64,000 nt of DNA from Nostoc sp. RI_552 (GCA_016124525.1 WGNO01000007.1:62001-126000); one strand, 5' to 3'. Counted from the first letter of the stretch, positions 37,798-47,763 are shown. A program made the numbers and translations. The notes: generated from the sequence alone by a model not told the origin.

Positions 37798-40380
37798 TTA
37801 CTTTTCTTCAAAAGTCCAAGCTCCTTGATCCCATTCAAAATCTGTTGGCGGTGATTGCAACCAATGTTGACAACGTAAAAGATGCAACATAGCAGCTTTA
37901 TCTTGGTTATCAACTCCTAAAACTTTGGCAAACTCACCTCTAGCATATTTAAACTGGCGATTGAGGTAATACTCCCGTCCTTTGTGATAATACTCAATTA
38001 ATTGTAATTTTTCCCTAGTAATGGGATCGGAACGCAAACCCACCAATTCGTAAATAGCTACTGGCTTACTTCTGCCTTTGACACGAATGTAATCTAATTC
38101 TCGCGTCCAAATACGTTCTTGGCAAGGTTTAAAAGTATTCTTACTCAGAATAATGTCACAACCGTATTGCTTAGTGATACTTTCTAATCTTGAACCAAGA
38201 TTAACACCATCACCAATGGCAGTAAACTCCATCCGCTTACTAGAGCCAATATTACCACTAATCACAGTATCAGAATTGATGCCAATGCCAATTTTAATTC
38301 TTGACTTACCAGCAGCATGGCGGCGTTGATTAAACTCCTGTAAGCGATGGCGCATTTCTAATGATGTTTGCACAGCCATCCAAGCGTGATCTTTCAAAGG
38401 TAAAGGCGAACCAAATACAGCCATGATCGCATCCCCGATATACTTATCCAAAGTGCCTTTATGTTTAAAAATCGCCTCTACCATTGATTCAAAATACTCA
38501 TTCAGCAAACTCACCACCTCTTCAGCTTCTAAATTTTCTGTCAAAGTAGTGTAACCGCGAATATCAGAAAATAAAATTGAAACTTCTTTGCGATCGCCCC
38601 CTAATTTAGCATCATCCAATTTCAGCAATTCTTCTGCTAATTCTTGAGTCATGTAGCGATACATCGTACTTTTGAGACGCTTTTCATCACTGATATCTTC
38701 CATGACAACCACTGCACCCCGGACTTGCTCTTGATCCGTAGCATCAGCAATTGTATTGATAGACAAGTTAATACTATGTTGGTCTACACCATGACTCACA
38801 AGTGTACGATCAGGGAAATATTTCTGAGAAATCTTTACATCATTGCGTTGTATGGCTTGTTGATACCACTTACTAAAGTCACCTTCTTGAATCGCGATAG
38901 CCTCAGTAATTAATTTACCCTCCAAACGATCTTCAGGCTGTAATCCCAATAAGTGTTTAGCACTTGCATTAGCACTAATAATTAACCCAGCTTTATTAGT
39001 GGAAATCACCCCATTAGATAAACTACGCAAAATATCCTGTTGCATTTGTTCTTGTTGCTTGATTGTGGCAAACAACTTAGCATTTTGCAATGCAACACCA
39101 GCTTGAATATTAAACGCCTCCATAAATTCTTCATCATGGTGGTCAAAACTAGCTTGGAAGCATTCAGGGGCTTTCGGCCACATAGCCGGATCATATGGTG
39201 GAAAATCCCCTGATTTTTTTTTATTCACCAATTGAGTCACCCCAATCAATTCCTGATCGGTATTAAATACCGGCATACATAATAAACTACAGGTACGATA
39301 GCTATTTTCCCGATCCATTTCTTTGGCTGTATCTGCGTCAGGATGGTCATACAAGTCAAAAGGAATATTCAGCTTTTGTCGAGATGCAGCTACCATACCA
39401 GCAAAGCCCTTACCTATTGGTATCCGTAACTCCCTAGTACAACCATTATCATGGGTGATTTTACTCCACAATTCATTAGTATCACCATCTATCAACCACA
39501 ACGTACTGTGATCCGCATTCATCAGCTCCTTAGCCTCATCCATCACCCGATGCAGAGTATCCTCTAAATCCAGACTACTTTGACTCAAAGACTTAATTGC
39601 CTTCATCAACCCTGCTAACGCTTTTTGTTTTTGCGTCACCACATAAAACGAGCGTGACGACTCTAACATCAATCGAATTGAAGGAGCAAACTCTTGAAAT
39701 AATTGTTCGTCCGCCTTGGTAAACCCTTCAGTATCAATACGCTCTGATATTGGATCATCTGGATTATTTGAAGATTTTAATTTATTTAGTAATTGCACTA
39801 CCGCTACTAATTTTCCTTGTTCATTCAATAGCGGCAACGCTAACATTGTATAAGTACGATACCCGTTTCTTTTATCTTGCTGTTTAGCAAAACCTGAACG
39901 CGGATCTTCATAAAAATCAAAAGGAATATTTATTACTTGCTTCAAAGTAGCAACTTCACCTGCAATTCCTTTATCTGCTGGAATCCGAATTTCTAGAGAA
40001 GCTTCTCCTTCCCCCTCAGCTAAAATTGACCACAGTTCCTTTTTCTCTTCATCCAATAAAAATATCGTCGTCCGTTCTGCTCCCAGCAATTCTCCTGTTT
40101 TGAAAGTAATCGAATGTAGCATTTCTTGCAGAATTGTTTCAAACCCCTGAGAATTTAACATTGATAAGGTTTGATGCACAATCTGTAATTTTTGCTCAAC
40201 TTCTGTAACCACTTGTTTAAAAGTATCCTGAGTTAAAGGAGCGAGAAATTTTGAAATAGTCCCTTTTTGTCTCGCCAAATGATTTACAGCAGAACCTGCT
40301 TGCAAATATCGATGTTCTTGGTTGCTAATACCAATAATTAAGTCTGCATTCTCCCCAAAACTATTTTCATGGACTGACAT
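37798..40380 (-). CDS. cyaB: Adenylate cyclase, GAF-GAF-PAS-cyclase (CyaB1/CyaB2 type)
   Basis: An 860-residue class III cyclase with the Anabaena CyaB1/CyaB2 architecture: GAF-A (about 80-230), GAF-B (about 270-450), PAS (about 460-580), the cyclase domain (about 600-780) and a TPR-like tail. Both GAF domains carry the NKFDE motif (NK in LLNKLK and VNKKKSG, F-x3-DE in FTKADE and FDHHDE), so cAMP binding and feedback activation are likely. Catalytic residues are in LFSDIRGYT and YIGDAIMAVFG (metal Asp), KRMEFTAIGD and GVNLGSRLE. It makes cAMP in the cytoplasm. Whether it is CyaB1 or CyaB2 is not decided. Confidence 0.92.
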   Translation of the reverse strand: MSVHENSFGENADLIIGISNQEHRYLQAGSAVNHLARQKGTISKFLAPLTQDTFKQVVTEVEQKLQIVHQTLSMLNSQGFETILQEMLHSITFKTGELLGAERTTIFLLDEEKKELWSILAEGEGEASLEIRIPADKGIAGEVATLKQVINIPFDFYEDPRSGFAKQQDKRNGYRTYTMLALPLLNEQGKLVAVVQLLNKLKSSNNPDDPISERIDTEGFTKADEQLFQEFAPSIRLMLESSRSFYVVTQKQKALAGLMKAIKSLSQSSLDLEDTLHRVMDEAKELMNADHSTLWLIDGDTNELWSKITHDNGCTRELRIPIGKGFAGMVAASRQKLNIPFDLYDHPDADTAKEMDRENSYRTCSLLCMPVFNTDQELIGVTQLVNKKKSGDFPPYDPAMWPKAPECFQASFDHHDEEFMEAFNIQAGVALQNAKLFATIKQQEQMQQDILRSLSNGVISTNKAGLIISANASAKHLLGLQPEDRLEGKLITEAIAIQEGDFSKWYQQAIQRNDVKISQKYFPDRTLVSHGVDQHSINLSINTIADATDQEQVRGAVVVMEDISDEKRLKSTMYRYMTQELAEELLKLDDAKLGGDRKEVSILFSDIRGYTTLTENLEAEEVVSLLNEYFESMVEAIFKHKGTLDKYIGDAIMAVFGSPLPLKDHAWMAVQTSLEMRHRLQEFNQRRHAAGKSRIKIGIGINSDTVISGNIGSSKRMEFTAIGDGVNLGSRLESITKQYGCDIILSKNTFKPCQERIWTRELDYIRVKGRSKPVAIYELVGLRSDPITREKLQLIEYYHKGREYYLNRQFKYARGEFAKVLGVDNQDKAAMLHLLRCQHWLQSPPTDFEWDQGAWTFEEK

Positions 40381-40515
40381 AAATAATTTTTGATATAAAC
40401 CTTAGATTTTAGCAATCACCAACAGCAAAGACCTTACCTAACTATTCAGCCATTAGTTACATCTTACACCAAGCTTAAACTAATATAACTTCAACCCTAG
40501 TTGATAGGAGAGAAA

Positions 40516-40647
40516 ATGCCCAAAAGCTTACAGTTGTTAGTGAAAGAACACCCCCATAATAACTTGGCTGTACAAACCAAGTTTTCAGGTAAGGAAACAG
40601 AAAAATTAAGGTTTTGTAGCCTTGGTGGCTATTCTTTGTTTGGGTAG
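40516..40647 (+). CDS. Possible 43-residue small protein
   Basis: An ORF starting MPKSLQLLVKEHPHN and ending GGYSLFG, preceded by a good Shine-Dalgarno (TAGGAG, five bases before ATG). It has no membrane helix or known motif. It lies in the 507-base gap between the divergent ends of cyaB and the HAD gene; nothing else is recognisable there. Coding status is uncertain. Confidence 0.3.
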   Translation: MPKSLQLLVKEHPHNNLAVQTKFSGKETEKLRFCSLGGYSLFG

Positions 40648-40887
40648 ATGCAAATTTGCTCATAAGTTACAAGATATGGAATTAGCTACCTAACAGACGA
40701 TTATTTTAAATATATAGTTCCCCAAAAACTGGCTAAATTAGTGCTTTTCCGTAAATATATCCTTAATTACTCTTTTTTGGCAACTATTTAACCATCTCAT
40801 CTTTGTTAACTACAAAACTTAGAAATTGATTCCTTTAGTGAAACCGAGAAAATTTACAACTGCTGAGGGATGACCGATGAAGATTAA

Positions 40888-41706
40888 TTAAATTTTTGGC
40901 TGTATTTCCACACTTTGCAAAATATAATCACATAACTCACAAAATCCTTCTCCTTCAGCAGCAGTAGTCATATAAGTAGGTTGATGTTCCAACTGATTTA
41001 CATATTTACGTACATTTGCTACACCTACAGAAACAGAAAAATACTCAGGATCAAATAAACTTTCATCATTGGGACTATCCCCAACAGTAAGCACTTGTTC
41101 CAGAGAAAATTCCGGCAAGTATCCGCGCAACACTTCCAATAATCCTACAGCCTTATTTTGTTCTTGGGGTTTAATGTGACATTGCACATTACTATAAGTA
41201 AATCCCCAACCCATTTCTTGACAAAGATTATTCAATATTTTTAATTCATCTAAACTCAAACCCGCCACATCAAATGTCCAATCGGTAACACGGAAACGAT
41301 TGTCGGCTGATTCCTGGATTTGAGGAAATTTCTGTTTTAATTCTGCAAAGGCCAGACCTAAACTCCGACGATGGGCCTCTAGGTCAGGAATAGGTGTTAA
41401 AGTTACTGGTTGATCATACCCAGAAGGATAGAACAGACCCCCATTCTCAGCGATCGCACCTATAATTGGCATTAAGTGACTTAATGCACTCATCCAACCC
41501 GCAGACCGCCCAGTGACAATCAATACTTTTATCCCTCCAGCCGCTAAATTTTCTAAAGCTTGCAGCAATCTCCCAGAAAATTTGTTTCTTGTCGTGAGTG
41601 TACCATCCATATCTGTAGCAACTACACGAATATTATTGAATGAAGCCTCAGACAGTTGTCTCAGAGTTGATTGATGTTCCAAAGAAAAATTTGGGTAACT
41701 GTACAT
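40888..41706 (-). CDS. HAD-superfamily (subclass IIB) phosphatase
   Basis: A 272-residue hydrolase of the Cof/sucrose-phosphate-phosphatase group. Motif I is ATDMDGTLTT, motif II is VLIVTGRSAG, the Lys of motif III is in KPQEQNKAVG, and motif IV is VGDSPNDESLF. Substrates of this class include sugar phosphates. The start codon is only 6 bases after the devA stop, so it is the last gene of the devBCA transcript and may act on a sugar precursor linked to the exported glycolipid. The exact substrate is unknown. Confidence 0.88.
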   Translation of the reverse strand: MYSYPNFSLEHQSTLRQLSEASFNNIRVVATDMDGTLTTRNKFSGRLLQALENLAAGGIKVLIVTGRSAGWMSALSHLMPIIGAIAENGGLFYPSGYDQPVTLTPIPDLEAHRRSLGLAFAELKQKFPQIQESADNRFRVTDWTFDVAGLSLDELKILNNLCQEMGWGFTYSNVQCHIKPQEQNKAVGLLEVLRGYLPEFSLEQVLTVGDSPNDESLFDPEYFSVSVGVANVRKYVNQLEHQPTYMTTAAEGEGFCELCDYILQSVEIQPKI

Positions 41707-41712
41707 ATAGAT

Positions 41713-42432
41713 TTATGAATTACGCTTGTCGGCGATGATTACAGTTTGGGAATCACGGGCTAAAACACCATCTTCCATTTCTACAATCCGATCAGCTATA
41801 TCTAAAATGCGGTTATCATGAGTTACCAGTAAAATCGAAGTTCCCTGTTCTTTCGCCAGCCCCTGCATGATTTCTACTACATCCCGTCCTGACTGTTTGT
41901 CCAAAGCCGCTGTTGGTTCATCCGCTAACACCAATGGAGGATTATTGACTAAAGCCCGAGCGATAGCCACTCTTTGTTTTTGTCCTCCAGATAGGCTGTC
42001 CGGGTAGTAAGTAACTTTCTCTCCTAAACCAACAGATGCAAGCATAGCTTGTGACCTAGAAATTGCTTCATGAGCACTAAGGTTATCATTGAGTTCCACC
42101 GCCATCTGCACATTTTGTGTAGCACTTAAAAAACCCAACAAATTGTGAGCCTGAAAAATATAACCAATATTACGCCTAATTTGTACTAATCTACTCTGAC
42201 TAGCACCAAATGTTTCTACACCCAAAAATTTGAGACTTCCCTCTTGTACAGACCGCAAACCACCAATCAAGCTCAATAATGTTGTTTTACCTGAACCAGA
42301 AGGTCCGGTCATAATTACGATTTCCCCAGGATAAATTTCTAGGTTAATGTCAAATAAAATTTGTTTTTTTAGTGTGCCTTTGCCATAGTAATGATTGAGA
42401 TTTTTTATGGCAATTACAGGTTCTTGTCTCAT
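41713..42432 (-). CDS. devA: DevA-type ABC exporter ATPase
   Basis: A 239-residue ABC ATPase of the MacB/DevA group: Walker A GPSGSGKTT, signature LSGGQKQRVAIARAL, Walker B LVLADEPTAALD, and H-loop LVTHDNRI. It powers the DevBC exporter, which in heterocysts moves envelope glycolipids outward. The ATG at 42432 (MRQEPVIAIKNL) is chosen; an upstream ATG at 42450 lies at the edge of a dispersed repeat. Confidence 0.9.
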   Translation of the reverse strand: MRQEPVIAIKNLNHYYGKGTLKKQILFDINLEIYPGEIVIMTGPSGSGKTTLLSLIGGLRSVQEGSLKFLGVETFGASQSRLVQIRRNIGYIFQAHNLLGFLSATQNVQMAVELNDNLSAHEAISRSQAMLASVGLGEKVTYYPDSLSGGQKQRVAIARALVNNPPLVLADEPTAALDKQSGRDVVEIMQGLAKEQGTSILLVTHDNRILDIADRIVEMEDGVLARDSQTVIIADKRNS

Positions 42433-42439
42433 ATTTACA

Positions 42440-42539
42440 GTGCCTTTCATCTGACTTAGGTACAAAAGGGCGGACAAAATGCCCACCCCACAAAGGTTTT
42501 ATCATTATCTGTACCTCAGATTCCTGCAAGATGCCGTTA
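42440..42539 (-). repeat. Dispersed intergenic repeat, copy 3
   Basis: Same family as copies at 27734, 37681 and 45881, reverse orientation, about 80% identical by eye to copy 2. It lies in the 249-base devC-devA gap and ends about 8 bases before the devA start, so it forms the devA leader. Confidence 0.7.
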
Positions 42540-42681
42540 GTGGGTAATTAGATCTTGTGGTACTGAGTTATAAATGCAGTTTTTAACTCAAAAGTAATTA
42601 TATATCATTCAACAATTATAAATGAGTTTTTTTAACAAACATGAGTAATTTACATTTAATTCGTAATTTATCATTGATAAC

Positions 42682-43836
42682 TTAAAAAATATCTGCGGGG
42701 TCGGCAGAACGTAATTTACGTACAGCGATCGCCCCAGAGATAAAACACATAGTTATAGTCAAAATTAACACAGTTATTGCCCGCTCATAACTCATCAACA
42801 CTGGCAGTAATGTGGCTTCTCTGGCTTTGGAATACATAAACATAGAAAAAAGCCATCCTGGAATATATCCGAAGCAAGCCAATAGAAAAGCCTCTTGAAG
42901 TATGACCATTAATAAGTATTGATGTGTATAACCAATAGCCTTTAATGTCGCATACTCTGATAAGTGATCAGAAACTTCTGTATAAAGGATTTGATAAACA
43001 ATTACAGTACCTACAATAAAACCCATAATTGTACCTAAACTAAAAATAAATCCAATTGCCGTACTACTAGCCCAGTAATTACGCTCAAAATCTATAAATT
43101 CTTGTTTAGTTAAAATATTAACATCTTCAGGTAAATAATTCCGCAATTGTTCAGCAACAACATTACTGTTTTCTCCCGGCTGTAATCGAATCAGACCAAT
43201 ATCAATTAAACCGCGTTGACGGTTAGCAAATATCCTCAGAAAATTAACATCGCTAGTAATCAAATTACCATCTGCTCCAAAAGATGTACCTAAGGTAAAT
43301 AATCCATCTACTTTCACCCGTCTTCTTTGTACTTCTGCGGTTAAAGTATTTCCTCGCTCCAATTCCGCCGCCACCGGGCCATATTCTTCTCGAGAGGAAC
43401 CATCAAATAACACTACATCAGGTAGTTTCAGCTTATCTAAGTTCTCCTTCACACCAGGTAAATCAAACACATGAGATTCTGGATTCATACCAAATATAAG
43501 AATGCTCCGGGGACGACCTGTAAATGGATTTCTCCAAATCGTATAATCCAAATATATTGCATGTACAGATTCTACCCCTTGTAACTCTAAAGCTTTATAC
43601 AACCTGCGCTGAGAAAAAGGTTGCATTGCTAATAAAGCATTAGATTGTTTATTAATCAAAACAATGTCGGCTTTTAAGCTACTATGCAACCGAACATTAC
43701 TATAATAAAGTGCATCCCGAAAACCAATTTGCATAAACATCAGAATATCCGCAAAGGCAATACCTGCTAGCGCCACAACGAGGCGACTTTTTTCTCTAGT
43801 CAGTTGTAGCCAAGACAGAGGAATTTTAGGAGCCAT
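42682..43836 (-). CDS. devC: DevC-type ABC exporter permease
   Basis: A 384-residue FtsX/MacB-type permease, four helices: one N-terminal (after MAPKIPLSWLQLTREKSR), then a large periplasmic domain (about 60-260), and three C-terminal helices (AIGFIFSLGTIMGFIVGTVI onward). The ATG at 43836 gives the length expected for DevC; an upstream start at 43914 is not needed. Middle gene of devBCA. Confidence 0.9.
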   Translation of the reverse strand: MAPKIPLSWLQLTREKSRLVVALAGIAFADILMFMQIGFRDALYYSNVRLHSSLKADIVLINKQSNALLAMQPFSQRRLYKALELQGVESVHAIYLDYTIWRNPFTGRPRSILIFGMNPESHVFDLPGVKENLDKLKLPDVVLFDGSSREEYGPVAAELERGNTLTAEVQRRRVKVDGLFTLGTSFGADGNLITSDVNFLRIFANRQRGLIDIGLIRLQPGENSNVVAEQLRNYLPEDVNILTKQEFIDFERNYWASSTAIGFIFSLGTIMGFIVGTVIVYQILYTEVSDHLSEYATLKAIGYTHQYLLMVILQEAFLLACFGYIPGWLFSMFMYSKAREATLLPVLMSYERAITVLILTITMCFISGAIAVRKLRSADPADIF

Positions 43837-43919
43837 TATGTTTAATTCGTAATTAATGCAATTTTGACAGTAATATTTGAGCCAAAGCTGAAATTGATAA
43901 TAATTACAATTCAATCAGA

Positions 43920-45359
43920 TCAATCAGAATTTGTTTGTTTGTTAATTTGGGCAACTACCTTAGCATTAGTAAAACCAGAAACTCGCTGACTGTCTTCGGG
44001 AAGCAAAGCAATTTTTACTTCCACAACTCTAGCGTCTACATCTGCAACTGGATCCGTACTTAAAACATCTTTTTTACCAATTTTTCTGCCAACCTGAATA
44101 ACAGTACCTTTTAATTCCCCGCTAAATGCTCCATTTTCACTGATGACAGTAGCACTTTGACCTATACGCACTTCACCAATAGTATCTTCAGGAACTTCTG
44201 CAACAACAGTCATTTGATTGGTGTCTCCCATCTCAGCAATACCATTCGTACTAATAGCTTCTCCAGATTTAGTGTGAACTGCTAAAATTTCTCCCGTAAT
44301 TGGGGCTTGAACATAACTTAATTTCAGTTCTGCTTCCGCTTTTTTAACATTAGCGATAGCATTACTTACTTGAGCTTGTCCTTTCTGAATATCAGTAGGA
44401 CTAAATTCTCTAATTCGGTTAAGTCTTGATTGTTCTTCGTTAATTTGACTTTGCAAAGTCATCATAGTTTTATCACGGTTTACTTTAGCTTCAATCAGTT
44501 GTTGTTGCAAGGTTGCTAAAGTTTGTACTTGATTGGCTCTCGCCTCAGCTAGTTGTTGTCTTAAAGTCCCCTGAGCTTGTCTTAGAGTAGCTTGGGCTTC
44601 TATAAGTTGTTGATTAGCAGTTACCGCACTTAGTCTTCTTCTATCCCGTTCTTGCTGAGAAATAGCCCCTTCTCGGTACAACATCTCATATCTTTCTGCA
44701 TCAACTTGAGCATTGCGCTGTTCAGCTTGAATGCGGGTAATAGTTGCTCTTAAATTCTCTTGTTGTCCTCTGAGTTCAGCTTCTAAGCGATTAATACCTG
44801 CTTGTTGAGCTAATTTTTCTCCACTCAATTGAGCAGCTATCCGAGCAATTACTGCTTGTTGAGCATCCCTTTCTCCCATAAACTGGGCTTGTAAGCGAGC
44901 AATTACTGCTGTTTGAGTTTCAATATCTCTAGGGGAAGCAACTCTTACCTGAGCTAAATTAGCCCGGGCCTCTTGCAGTCTGGCTTTTGCCTCTTCTACA
45001 GCTGCTAATTGGGTATCGTGGTTATCTAAAATTGCCAGTACTTGACCTTTCCTGACTCGCTCACCTTCTTGAACGAAGATTTGCTTAACTCGTGAAGAAG
45101 ATTGTAAACCAGCAGCTGGTGCAGAAACTTTCACAACTTCTCCTCTTGGTTCTAAACGTCCCACGGCGCTAATACTGTTAGCCAGTGGTTTTACAGGGAC
45201 AGGTAAATTGACTTTTTTCAACTGCTCAACTTTAGCTGTAGTTAGTAATCCAGCAGCGATAACAATTGGTAAGGCCACGGCGATACCCCACCAAATCTTA
45301 GGTTGTTCCGGATCAAGTAGCAGTTCTTTTGAGCTTTGCTTCTCAGTCACCCTTGACAT
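43920..45359 (-). CDS. devB: DevB-type membrane fusion protein
   Basis: A 479-residue HlyD-family adaptor. One N-terminal helix (about residues 24-44) anchors it; a lipoyl half-motif SAPAAGLQSSSRVKQIFVQEGERVRKGQVL precedes a long coiled-coil hairpin with Gln/Ala/Arg heptads (about 130-330), and the second lipoyl half is in VQAPITGEILAVHTKSGEAI. It links the DevCA pump to a TolC-like outer membrane channel. First gene of the devBCA-HAD operon; heterocystous genomes have several such operons, so I cannot say that this is the one essential for heterocysts. Confidence 0.9.
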   Translation of the reverse strand: MSRVTEKQSSKELLLDPEQPKIWWGIAVALPIVIAAGLLTTAKVEQLKKVNLPVPVKPLANSISAVGRLEPRGEVVKVSAPAAGLQSSSRVKQIFVQEGERVRKGQVLAILDNHDTQLAAVEEAKARLQEARANLAQVRVASPRDIETQTAVIARLQAQFMGERDAQQAVIARIAAQLSGEKLAQQAGINRLEAELRGQQENLRATITRIQAEQRNAQVDAERYEMLYREGAISQQERDRRRLSAVTANQQLIEAQATLRQAQGTLRQQLAEARANQVQTLATLQQQLIEAKVNRDKTMMTLQSQINEEQSRLNRIREFSPTDIQKGQAQVSNAIANVKKAEAELKLSYVQAPITGEILAVHTKSGEAISTNGIAEMGDTNQMTVVAEVPEDTIGEVRIGQSATVISENGAFSGELKGTVIQVGRKIGKKDVLSTDPVADVDARVVEVKIALLPEDSQRVSGFTNAKVVAQINKQTNSD

Positions 45360-45703
45360 GGTTGTTGCTCGTTTGTTGAATAGTGCTTATGGAAATAAAA
45401 AAAGTAATTCGGAGGTAGCTATACCAATTCCTAATTAAGAAGCATTAGTTTTGTATCTATTGCACTCTTTTTTGCAATTGGCATTAAATTTAGTCAACCA
45501 GTTTTTAGTAATTAGCACACTGATAACAACAAACACAAACAACAATTGTTAAAACTTGGTAAGTGCTGACAATTTACTGTCAGATGTATACTCAACTCTA
45601 CAGTCTTTTACAATGGTGCTTGCTAAACAGTCTTTTTAGTATTAAAAACTACACCAACGGTGGCAAAAAAACCTTTTTCTTTAACTTTTTCATCAACCAA
45701 TTA

Positions 45704-45717
45704 GTAAGTTTGCTTAC
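45704..45717 (-). promoter_or_regulatory. NtcA-type site GTAN8TAC upstream of devB
   Basis: GTAAGTTTGCTTAC is a full-consensus NtcA palindrome, about 345 bases upstream of the devB start. Long leaders with an NtcA site are known for Anabaena devBCA. On the devB strand the following -10-like TAAAGA lies about 20 bases beyond, which is not ideal. The remaining devB-pcyA gap (45360-45880) shows nothing else. Confidence 0.55.
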
Positions 45718-45880
45718 CTAGTCTTTTATGTTGGGATACTGTCAACTAATATCCCTAAACTTGATTGCAGACTTTATTATTGTTGTTTCACTCCGTTAAA
45801 ATGTCTGTGAATGAATTCTACATTCATTAATTATCAAAAAAGGTAACATAATGTACAGATAAAAAAGTTTTTCCGTAGAT

Positions 45881-45959
45881 AAATTACAGAAATAAATGGT
45901 AAAACTCTTGTGGGGTCAGCATTTTGCCCACCCCAGTGTACTTCACAAAAATCAAATAT
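45881..45959 (+). repeat. Dispersed intergenic repeat, copy 4
   Basis: The most diverged copy of the four-member family, with the landmarks TTACAG, GGTAAAA, TTGTGGGGT, CATTTTGCCCACCCC and ATCAAAT. It ends 9 bases before the pcyA stop, in opposite orientation to that gene. Confidence 0.55.
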
Positions 45960-45967
45960 GCTGGATC

Positions 45968-46723
45968 TCAAAAAGCAAGCTTTTTTGAGTCTGGTAAATC
46001 AAATAATACCGTAGTCATGTAATTTTCTGCCCAGTCTTTACCAAAGGCTTTTTCTAATACTCGACGGGTTTTGTCATTTTGTTGCTGTTGTGTACAATAG
46101 TTGCGTTGCCCGGCTAAGATTTGCAAAGATTTTTCTGGGTCAACTGGACTGGAAGCCATGGCTTGAGTGCAATGTATCTCTAAAAATTCTTGCACACGGT
46201 TAACAAACCTTGTCTCTTCTTCCGGGGAACTAGGACGGACAAAAATACAAAATTCTGAGAATATATGACCCCATTCCGGTAAATCCCGGGGTTGGGCAAA
46301 GTTCAACCCCACCAATGCTGAGAGTTTGCCATAATATGAGGATGGTAACTTGCCTTCCAAGTCTACAGGAGATAAGTCAGCGATAGCCGCACTAATTTGA
46401 CCTCTACCGCCTACCACGTCACAACCAAACATAGGTAAATCATATTCTGGACGCGGAAACATGACACAATGCAAGATATCTAGCATATTTCCCACTTTCG
46501 CCAATTCTAAGTGCATTTTGCGGAATTGTAGTGTTTGATAGCAGCGATTTTCTATCACTAGTTTTTCGCCTTCTAGTCTTCCCTCCACATACCCCAATTC
46601 TGAAGGTAGAATGTAAGGAGACAGATCTAGGTGGTTATGCCAAACTTCTTCAATACAATTAGCTAATTCCTCAATTAAAGGATGTTGTTGTTTTCGCAGC
46701 GAGGTAGTGGGAATAATTGACAT
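45968..46723 (-). CDS. pcyA: Phycocyanobilin:ferredoxin oxidoreductase PcyA
   Basis: A 251-residue bilin reductase that makes phycocyanobilin from biliverdin with four electrons from ferredoxin, for phycobilisomes and phytochromes. The active-site stretch [20 protein letters not shown] with following DVVGG contains the catalytic His and Asp. Length is normal and the C-terminus is intact. Single-gene unit. The 407 bases upstream (46724-47130) are AT-rich and hold no supported gene. Confidence 0.96.
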   Translation of the reverse strand: MSIIPTTSLRKQQHPLIEELANCIEEVWHNHLDLSPYILPSELGYVEGRLEGEKLVIENRCYQTLQFRKMHLELAKVGNMLDILHCVMFPRPEYDLPMFGCDVVGGRGQISAAIADLSPVDLEGKLPSSYYGKLSALVGLNFAQPRDLPEWGHIFSEFCIFVRPSSPEEETRFVNRVQEFLEIHCTQAMASSPVDPEKSLQILAGQRNYCTQQQQNDKTRRVLEKAFGKDWAENYMTTVLFDLPDSKKLAF

Positions 46724-47130
46724 CTTTTTCTTACAAATACTATGTATTTGTCAGTCTACCTTCTGCTGTACCCCTTCGTTTTAATTGGCAACATAAGAAA
46801 ATATTTTTTTTGACCAGGCCGCAAAAACCCAAAGAAGAGCTCAGTTACAGACAACTGGTAAAAAATTCAACAATATATTCCCCACTTTTCCAAGAAGTCG
46901 AGGATATAAAATTTAATATCAATAAAAAATTGACACCCTAATCAAAATATTTTTTATTATAACTATATTTCAAATATTTTAAATTTTAAAAAGCTTCAAG
47001 GATATTTCTGTTAACCCCTTAAATTCACATGCCTAAATTGTTTATTTCCTCAGGACTTTCTAAATATCCTATCAGAATTTAAAATTTGGCTTTTTCAAAA
47101 TTCAATGATTTTCCGTATAGGAGATTTTAA

Positions 47131-47763
47131 ATGGTACTCGATTCATTTAATAGATGGTTAATTCCACTGGTTGTAACTACAGTCAGTCTTTACTCAAACC
47201 CGGCGAAAGCATTAGCACAAACTGTATATCCATTTAGTGGTGAATATGAAACCACAATTATCATCGAACCTATCTCAGACAATCTTGCACAAGTATCTGA
47301 GAGAGCTGTAAGTGATAATGCCCCCTATAATTTAGGACTATATGAAGGTCTGACATATTCTTTCACCGATGAAAACGGAAACGTAGCATTTAATATAGAC
47401 CCCACAGTGTTTGGTATGGAAGGATATCCATTGGGCTACATCTCATTTGGCAATGGTGCTAATACAATATTTGGAAATGCTGATGCTAATGCTTCAATTG
47501 ATTTTGAGAATTTAACAGCTAAAGGTTCCGGTATTTTGAACATTACTGGGGGTACAGGTATGTTTAAAAATGCTACAGGTACACTAACTTTTGTTCAAGA
47601 AGACACCGTAAATTTAGGCCCAACTACCATTTTAAATGGTGTGGCTTTAGTCAACGGTTATATTACAGTTCCTCAATCAGTTCCAGAACCAACAAATATT
47701 ACACCACTCATCGGTCTAGCTTTAACAGGAGTCGGTTTTTTCCGATACCTTTTCCCTAACTAA
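47131..47763 (+). CDS. Secreted protein with PEP-CTERM-like sorting signal
   Basis: A 210-residue exported protein. A signal peptide covers about residues 1-28 (cleavage near ALAQ). The mature part is acidic and strand-rich (SFTDENGNVAFNIDP, GSGILNITGGTGMFKNATG), like cyanobacterial surface proteins. The C-terminus has the tripartite PEP-CTERM pattern: VPEP, a hydrophobic helix (ITPLIGLALTGVGFF) and basic Arg. An exosortase elsewhere would process it. A clear Shine-Dalgarno (TAGGAGA) precedes the ATG. Confidence 0.75.
   Translation: MVLDSFNRWLIPLVVTTVSLYSNPAKALAQTVYPFSGEYETTIIIEPISDNLAQVSERAVSDNAPYNLGLYEGLTYSFTDENGNVAFNIDPTVFGMEGYPLGYISFGNGANTIFGNADANASIDFENLTAKGSGILNITGGTGMFKNATGTLTFVQEDTVNLGPTTILNGVALVNGYITVPQSVPEPTNITPLIGLALTGVGFFRYLFPN

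Noticed and set aside
40449-40474. GT-N10-AC sequence near 40456 as an NtcA site
   Set aside because: It lacks the GTA and TAC ends of the consensus and does not face a credible promoter.
46717-46941. 74-codon frame next to pcyA
   Set aside because: Overlaps the pcyA start antisense, no ribosome-binding site and no motif.
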